Positions 61,629 to 64,000 of a DNA stretch of 64,000 nt are shown piece after piece (positions within the stretch are counted from its first letter, which is position 1; every line of letters starts with the position of its first letter). The stretch comes from Magicicada septendecula (lineage: Eukaryota > Arthropoda > Insecta > Hemiptera > Cicadidae). A model generated the notes under the pieces. That model had not been told where the DNA came from. It worked only from the letters and a program-made list of their open reading frames with translations, and did not search any database. A program made the position numbers and the translations under genes. The stretch spans positions 434,513,958-434,577,957 of the forward strand of contig CM068372.1 of assembly GCA_034769895.1 (NCBI GenBank), read 5' to 3'.

Positions 61629-62692
61629 GTGTCTGTGTGTCTGTCTGTAGATTTTTTTTCTATGGCAAACGATAACTGCCGCAAATTCAAACAGAATCAA
61701 ATAATTTTTTGCATACAGCTCGGTTTTGCAGAGTTCTCGCGACCTATTGTTTTTGGTGAAGATCGGTTGAGGGAAAGGGGTAGTTTACCTGCAACGGTTT
61801 TTTTTTAGCAAGGGAAATTTTGTTTGTTTGGCAAACGATAACAGCCGCAAATTCAAACAGAATCAAATAATGTTTCGCATACAGCCCTGAATTGTAGAGT
61901 TCTCAAGACCTATTGTTTTTGGTGAAGATCGGTTAAGGGAAAGGGGTAGTTTACCTGTAACGTTTTATGTTTTAACAAGGGTATTTCCTATGGCACACGA
62001 TAACAGCCGCAAATTCAAACAGAATGAAAAGATTATTTGCATACAGCCCTAAATTGTAGAGTTCTCAATACCTTTTGTTTTTGGTGAAGATCGGTTAAGG
62101 GAAAGGGGTAGTTTACCTACAACGTTTTTTTAACAAGGGTATTTTCTATGGCAAACGATAACAGCCGCAAATTCAAACAGAATCAAATAATTTTCTGCAT
62201 ACAGCCCTGATTTGTAGAGTACTCAAGACCTATTGTTTTTGGTGAAGATCGGTTGAGGGGAAGGGGTAGTTTACCAGCAACGTTTTTTATCAAGCGTATT
62301 TTCTATGGCAAACGATAACAGCCGCAAATTCAAACAGAATCAAATAATTGTTTGCATACGTCCCTGAATTGTAGAGGTCTCAATGACTTTCGATTTTGGT
62401 GAAGATCGGTTAAGGGGAAGGGGTAGTTTACCTGCAACCTTATACGTTTTAACAAGAGTAAAGTACTTGAAAATTTATTTAAACTTTTTGAAACAATGGT
62501 AATTGTTAAAAATAAAATAATTTTGTTGCCAGGCAATAAAATTATAATTTTTTCATTTTAATGTAATATAATATTTTTCATTTAATACAGCAATAAAAAG
62601 GCAGGTAAGGCACAGCCTGGCTGTTTGGCTGAAAATGATTTTAAATATAAATCTTAGAATATGGAAGTCATGTATGGTTCTCCATACCGATA
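61447..62692 (-). mobile_element. HMS element copy 5 (type A), inverted and complete
   Basis: This is a complete 1246-bp copy in reverse orientation, read from 62692 down to 61447. It runs: ATCGGTATGG hairpin end, ACTTCCAT motif, type A block (about 62470-62640), five minisatellite units, TCTG microsatellite, closing segment and terminal palindrome (61447-61474). Five T lie to its left and four T to its right. Taking it out with one set of four T leaves the surrounding DDE-like reading frame continuous. That shows the exact insertion point and supports either a TTTT duplication or insertion into a T-run without duplication. It has no coding capacity. Confidence 0.8.
61565..61649. repeat. TCTG/GTCT tetranucleotide microsatellite
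   Basis: About twenty TCTG units with a few GTGT interruptions, within the inverted HMS copy near its palindromic end. A GTCY-type tract at this location is a known feature of DINE-1/HINE elements, which is part of the reason for the assignment. Confidence 0.9.
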
Positions 62693-62696
62693 TTTT

Positions 62697-62921
62697 CTGT
62701 AACGACAGATCAAATTGATCTTATAGATACAATTTTACCACCACAACCACTTGAAACATTTCCTGGGACCACGAAAATACATCAATTGGTCTGGGATAAA
62801 GAGAAACCTTTGGTTATCCAGGCGAGAAGGCTTAGCTGCTTAAAATGTGCTTGTAACAAGTCTTGTTTACACTACAACTTGGGAGAAATAAAACTGACTG
62901 GACAAGAAGAAGCATCTCCAA
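62697..62921 (+). pseudogene. DDE-like gene, C-terminal exon A
   Basis: Reading resumes just after the inverted HMS copy: VTTDQIDLIDTILPPQ, then FPGTTKIHQLVWDKEKPL, then a cysteine-rich motif SCLKCACNKSCLHYNLGEI that could bind zinc. The same order (G-T-x-K-x-H-Q, then a C-x2-C-x-C-x3-C-x-H-Y group) follows the catalytic part in the family. The exon ends with a GT donor at 62922. No stop is present in this piece. Confidence 0.65.
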
Positions 62922-63265
62922 GTAGTATCCTTTCTTACTTTACCTTTTTTTTTACTAGGTTCACAACTTAAACAGTCTTACTTTTTTGTCTATTACGTTT
63001 TACTTTAATTGAATGGATTATAAAATTTTCTTAACAAACCTAAAGACATGTTATTGAAAAAATATATAGGCCTACTGAACTAGGAATAAATACAAACTTA
63101 TAGCCTAGTTTATTTTCAGCTAACAGAAAAAGTTAATAATTTTTCAATTTTTTTTTTTAGAGAAAAAAAAGAACTTTTATAATATTACATGATTTTAGCT
63201 CATTTTTAGTATATATCTATATAATTTAACAAATATTTTATGATGTATTGTTATTTCCTGAACAG
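62922..63265 (+). other. Intron of the DDE-like gene (344 bp)
   Basis: It starts GTAGTA and ends CCTGAACAG, is very AT-rich, and has a T-run near 63150-63161. Joining the exons at these points keeps the frame (phase 1). An intact spliceosomal intron shows that this piece was not copied back from mRNA. Nothing else is seen in it. Confidence 0.65.
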
Positions 63266-63650
63266 ATTTTACAGGTCGTAAAAGACTTCACTACAGTGAT
63301 GTATATTCTGATGATGATGCTGAGGAAACAGATATAGATCCGAATAACAACAGAACGGATGAGAAGAACGAAAATGAGAGATGTTTTCCTAAAAGCCCAA
63401 AAGTCAATGATTATGTGCTGGTGAAATTTGAAGGAAAAAACAAAAACTTCTATTATTACATTGGTAACATATTAAAAAAATTCCAAGATGAATTTCTAGT
63501 AAAATTTATGGAAAAAAGTTTGTGTGGCCAGAAAATGAAGATTCATCATCAGTTGAGTTAAAGGACATTACTGTTGTGCTTGATCAGCCAAATATTAATA
63601 ATAGGCAACAGTATGACTTTTTGTTAGAAGCAAAATATCAATCATTTTAG
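63266..63650 (+). pseudogene. DDE-like gene, last exon (acidic linker and C-terminal domain)
   Basis: It encodes GRKRLHYSDVYSDDDAEETD, an acidic linker, then VNDYVLVKFEGKNKNFYYYIGNI and, after a one-base frame change near 63512, FVWPENEDSSSVELKDI and a stop at 63648-63650. The phrase 'VGDFVLVKFEGKK..YYYVG' followed by 'F.WP...D.SSV...DI' closes family members I remember. It looks like a small beta-rich (SH3/Tudor-like) domain, which is a guess. The frame change is the only damage noticed in this exon. Confidence 0.65.
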
Positions 63651-64000
63651 CAACTGCTTAACTTAGATTGCCTAGCAACCTAAGCCAGATTATATGTTAT
63701 CACGATATTTTCCATAAACTTGTTAAAACTTATTTGTTTATATTCATTATAAACCTTATGACACTTGAACTTGTTCTTATTTTTCCCCTATTACATTTTT
63801 TTTATATTTGTTTTAAGCTTTTTGTCACACAATGCTTACAAAAATTCGAAAAAGTGATTACACTCGCATGGACATTGGCATCACTTGTTGAGGTTGGACA
63901 AGGTGAAACTTCACTTAATTTTTTTTTTATTGAAATATTTTTTTTTTGTGCTTGACGACTGTTTTTATTGTTATATAAAGAAAGTTTGCAGTACTTTTAA
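63651..64000. other. AT-rich flank, no gene seen
   Basis: This is sequence after the stop of the DDE-like gene. Short open frames are T-rich and have no recognisable motif. No terminal inverted repeat that would mark the end of a transposon was found before the window ends. Confidence 0.5.

Noticed and set aside
1..64000. CRISPR array or bacterial operon
   Set aside because: Repeat units are ~160 bp without unique spacers of constant length, and the coding content is eukaryotic transposons with an intron.

Overview
The window is AT-rich eukaryotic DNA, most likely from an invertebrate with a repeat-rich genome and probably an arthropod. This is an inference from the element types and base composition. 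I see no host housekeeping gene, rRNA, tRNA, CRISPR array or bacterial-type operon. Almost everything here is mobile DNA, arranged as insertions inside insertions.

Outermost layer: a broken gene of a widespread but uncharacterised DDE-nuclease-like (transposase-like) family lies in pieces at 4002-4435, 60363-61446, 62697-62921 and 63266-63650. The last two pieces are separated by an ordinary 344-bp intron. Together the pieces read in the right order along the family, from the N-terminal part to the C-terminal end, on the + strand.

Second layer: that gene is split by non-autonomous elements (called HMS elements here). Each has a hairpin and a shared 12-bp subterminal inverted repeat at both ends, an inner array of ~160-bp minisatellite units, and a GACA/GTCT or CA/GT microsatellite close to one end. 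The layout resembles Helentron-associated elements (HINE/DINE-1 type). Copies are at 1131-3750 (end lost), 4440-6176, 6181 to 60356 (compound, interrupted) and 61447-62692 (inverted). Loose units occupy 1-1126. Junctions fall in runs of A (or T on the other strand).

Third layer: a hAT DNA transposon (about 7582-59868) sits in the compound HMS element. Its transposase is in two halves, 9217-10026 and 58425-59336, and its right end carries CCCGGG-centred palindromes.

Fourth layer: the hAT transposase is cut by a 48.4-kb tandem array of a Ty3/gypsy-type LTR retrotransposon (10027-58424). The array has seven LTRs of about 1.54 kb alternating with six internal regions (gag, then protease, reverse transcriptase, RNase H, integrase). 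One 4-bp duplication (GTTC) flanks the whole array, so it looks like a single insertion that later expanded. All six copies share the same stop codon inside reverse transcriptase and the same frameshift after integrase. Only the two end copies keep an unbroken gag frame. No envelope gene is seen.

The most interesting points are the single-TSD retroelement array, the reconstructable order of the nested insertions, and the HMS element family.
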